Shown here piece by piece: positions 63,424-64,000 of a stretch of 64,000 nt of DNA (the stretch's first letter is position 1; every line of letters starts with the position of its first letter). Made by a program: the position numbers and the translations under genes. Origin of the DNA: Paraburkholderia flava (GTDB lineage Bacteria; Pseudomonadota; Gammaproteobacteria; Burkholderiales; Burkholderiaceae); assembly GCF_004359985.1 (NCBI RefSeq), contig NZ_SMRO01000005.1, positions 62,001-126,000 on the forward strand. The letters run 5' to 3'. The notes under the pieces were generated by a model. That model saw only the letters and a list, made by a program, of their open reading frames with translations. It was not told the origin of the DNA and did no database searches.

Positions 63424-63960
63424 TTACCTCACGAACTGGTCGACGAATCCGCCGCCGAGTCCGACCTTCTCGAAATGCGCGCGGCACATTTCGAGCTTCG
63501 TGAACACGTCCTCATAACCGGTGAAGTTGCCGTACGGATCGCAGTAGTACATGACGCCGTTCACCTGGAAGTAGGTGATCATTTCCTCGACGTCTTCGGG
63601 CACGTACAGCGTGTGCGTTTCGCCGGGCGGCTCGAACACGTAGCTGCCTTCGGTCGCGACCCAGTCGTGTTCGAGATAGCGCCATTTGCCCTTCAGCACC
63701 ATCCCGTGCACCGCCTGCGGATGACGGTGACGACTCAGCACGCCGGACTTGCGCACGCGCAGCAGGTTCATCCAGTAGCCGGTCGACACGTTCAGGCACA
63801 GCGGGCGAAACCATACGTTGTCGGCTTGCGGGACCCACAGACGTTCGTCCGTTGGGATCGCGGATTCGACGACAATCTCGCGCAATGCTTCGGGGGGATT
63901 GGGGAGTTGGTAGGGCGTGAGTGCATCCGGCGCATTTGCGCCGGCGGAGGGAGCGGACAT
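63424..63960 (-). CDS. Cupin-fold dioxygenase (2,4'-dihydroxyacetophenone dioxygenase-like)
   Basis: 178 aa. A single cupin domain with metal ligands visible in SRHRHPQAVHGMVLKGKW (His-x-His and a later His) and EPPGETHTLYVPEDVEEM. The family includes 2,4'-dihydroxyacetophenone dioxygenase, which cleaves a C-C bond next to a carbonyl. The start is ATG 63960 with SD AGGAG just upstream; a further ATG at 63981 lacks an SD. First gene of the minus-strand cluster. Confidence 0.82.
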   Translation of the reverse strand: MSAPSAGANAPDALTPYQLPNPPEALREIVVESAIPTDERLWVPQADNVWFRPLCLNVSTGYWMNLLRVRKSGVLSRHRHPQAVHGMVLKGKWRYLEHDWVATEGSYVFEPPGETHTLYVPEDVEEMITYFQVNGVMYYCDPYGNFTGYEDVFTKLEMCRAHFEKVGLGGGFVDQFVR

Positions 63961-63976
63961 GGTGTCTCCTGATTTG

Positions 63977-63989
63977 TCCATATTGTGGA
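63977..63989. promoter_or_regulatory. Short dyad upstream of the cupin dioxygenase gene
   Basis: TCCATATTGTGGA is a near-perfect 13-bp dyad (TCCA/TGGA arms), 17 bp upstream of the cupin ATG near the window edge. It may be an operator for the IclR regulator of the cluster. The promoter itself is cut off by the window end. Confidence 0.4.
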
Positions 63990-64000
63990 TCGATAAATCA

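Overview
The window is a high-GC (roughly two-thirds GC by eye) bacterial chromosome segment with dense, mostly housekeeping gene content. Gene order and protein sequences point to a betaproteobacterium of the family Burkholderiaceae, most likely Paraburkholderia/Burkholderia sensu lato. The markers are mla genes running into ibaG-murA, a long his operon with a marC gene inside it, hinT-tatABC, petABC-sspA-sspB, and hemA-prfA-prmC-grxD-ubiX. The species call is an inference. No insertion sequence, prophage, integron or CRISPR array was seen.

Layout. 1-2358: end of a thiamine operon (thiO fragment, thiS, thiG, and a thiE with a long N-terminal extension). 2453-6679: complete retrograde phospholipid transport system mlaF-E-D-A-C-B, including the outer-membrane lipoprotein MlaA. 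6858-8545: two-gene ABC exporter. 8560-10188: ibaG and murA. 10185-18078: histidine biosynthesis hisG-D-C-B-(marC)-H-A-F-I-E, with a short-form HisG that needs a HisZ encoded elsewhere. 18154-20793: small membrane protein, HIT hydrolase and the Tat translocase. Facing it is a membrane-anchored DegS-like protease (20902-22128), separated by a strong bidirectional terminator. 22148-27191: Nif3-like protein, cytochrome bc1 complex petABC (its Rieske subunit carries a twin-arginine signal), and sspA/sspB. 27211: tRNA-Thr(UGU).

27287-40445 is more accessory. It holds a three-lipoprotein operon (CsgG-like, DUF4810, DUF799/GNA1162), a secreted S53 (sedolisin) peptidase, a methyltransferase and a flavoprotein that converge on one CTAG, and a hexuronate module (uxaB, transporter, uxaA) divergent from a GntR/FadR regulator with an operator-like dyad between them. 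40479-50853 mixes small regulatory and transport units: a 106-aa protein of unknown function, a TetR/MFS divergent pair with two perfect palindromes, a nitroreductase, two further transporters, a YegD-like Hsp70 and a cold-shock protein with a probable long 5' leader. 50961-56315 (minus strand) is hemA-prfA-prmC-grxD-ubiX plus a DOPA-dioxygenase-type enzyme. 56873-60159 holds a small membrane protein, an aminopeptidase P, an isochorismatase-like hydrolase and a HAD hydrolase. 60294-63960 (minus strand) is a compact catabolic cluster: cupin dioxygenase, MFS transporter, SDR and IclR regulator. Its substrate cannot be read from sequence.

Most of the window is conserved core. The places most likely to reward work are the lipoprotein trio plus S53 peptidase block, the cupin/SDR/MFS/IclR cluster, the TetR/MFS double palindrome, the ThiE extension, the repeat array beside the 106-aa unknown gene, and several small repeats and putative RNA structures listed as findings.
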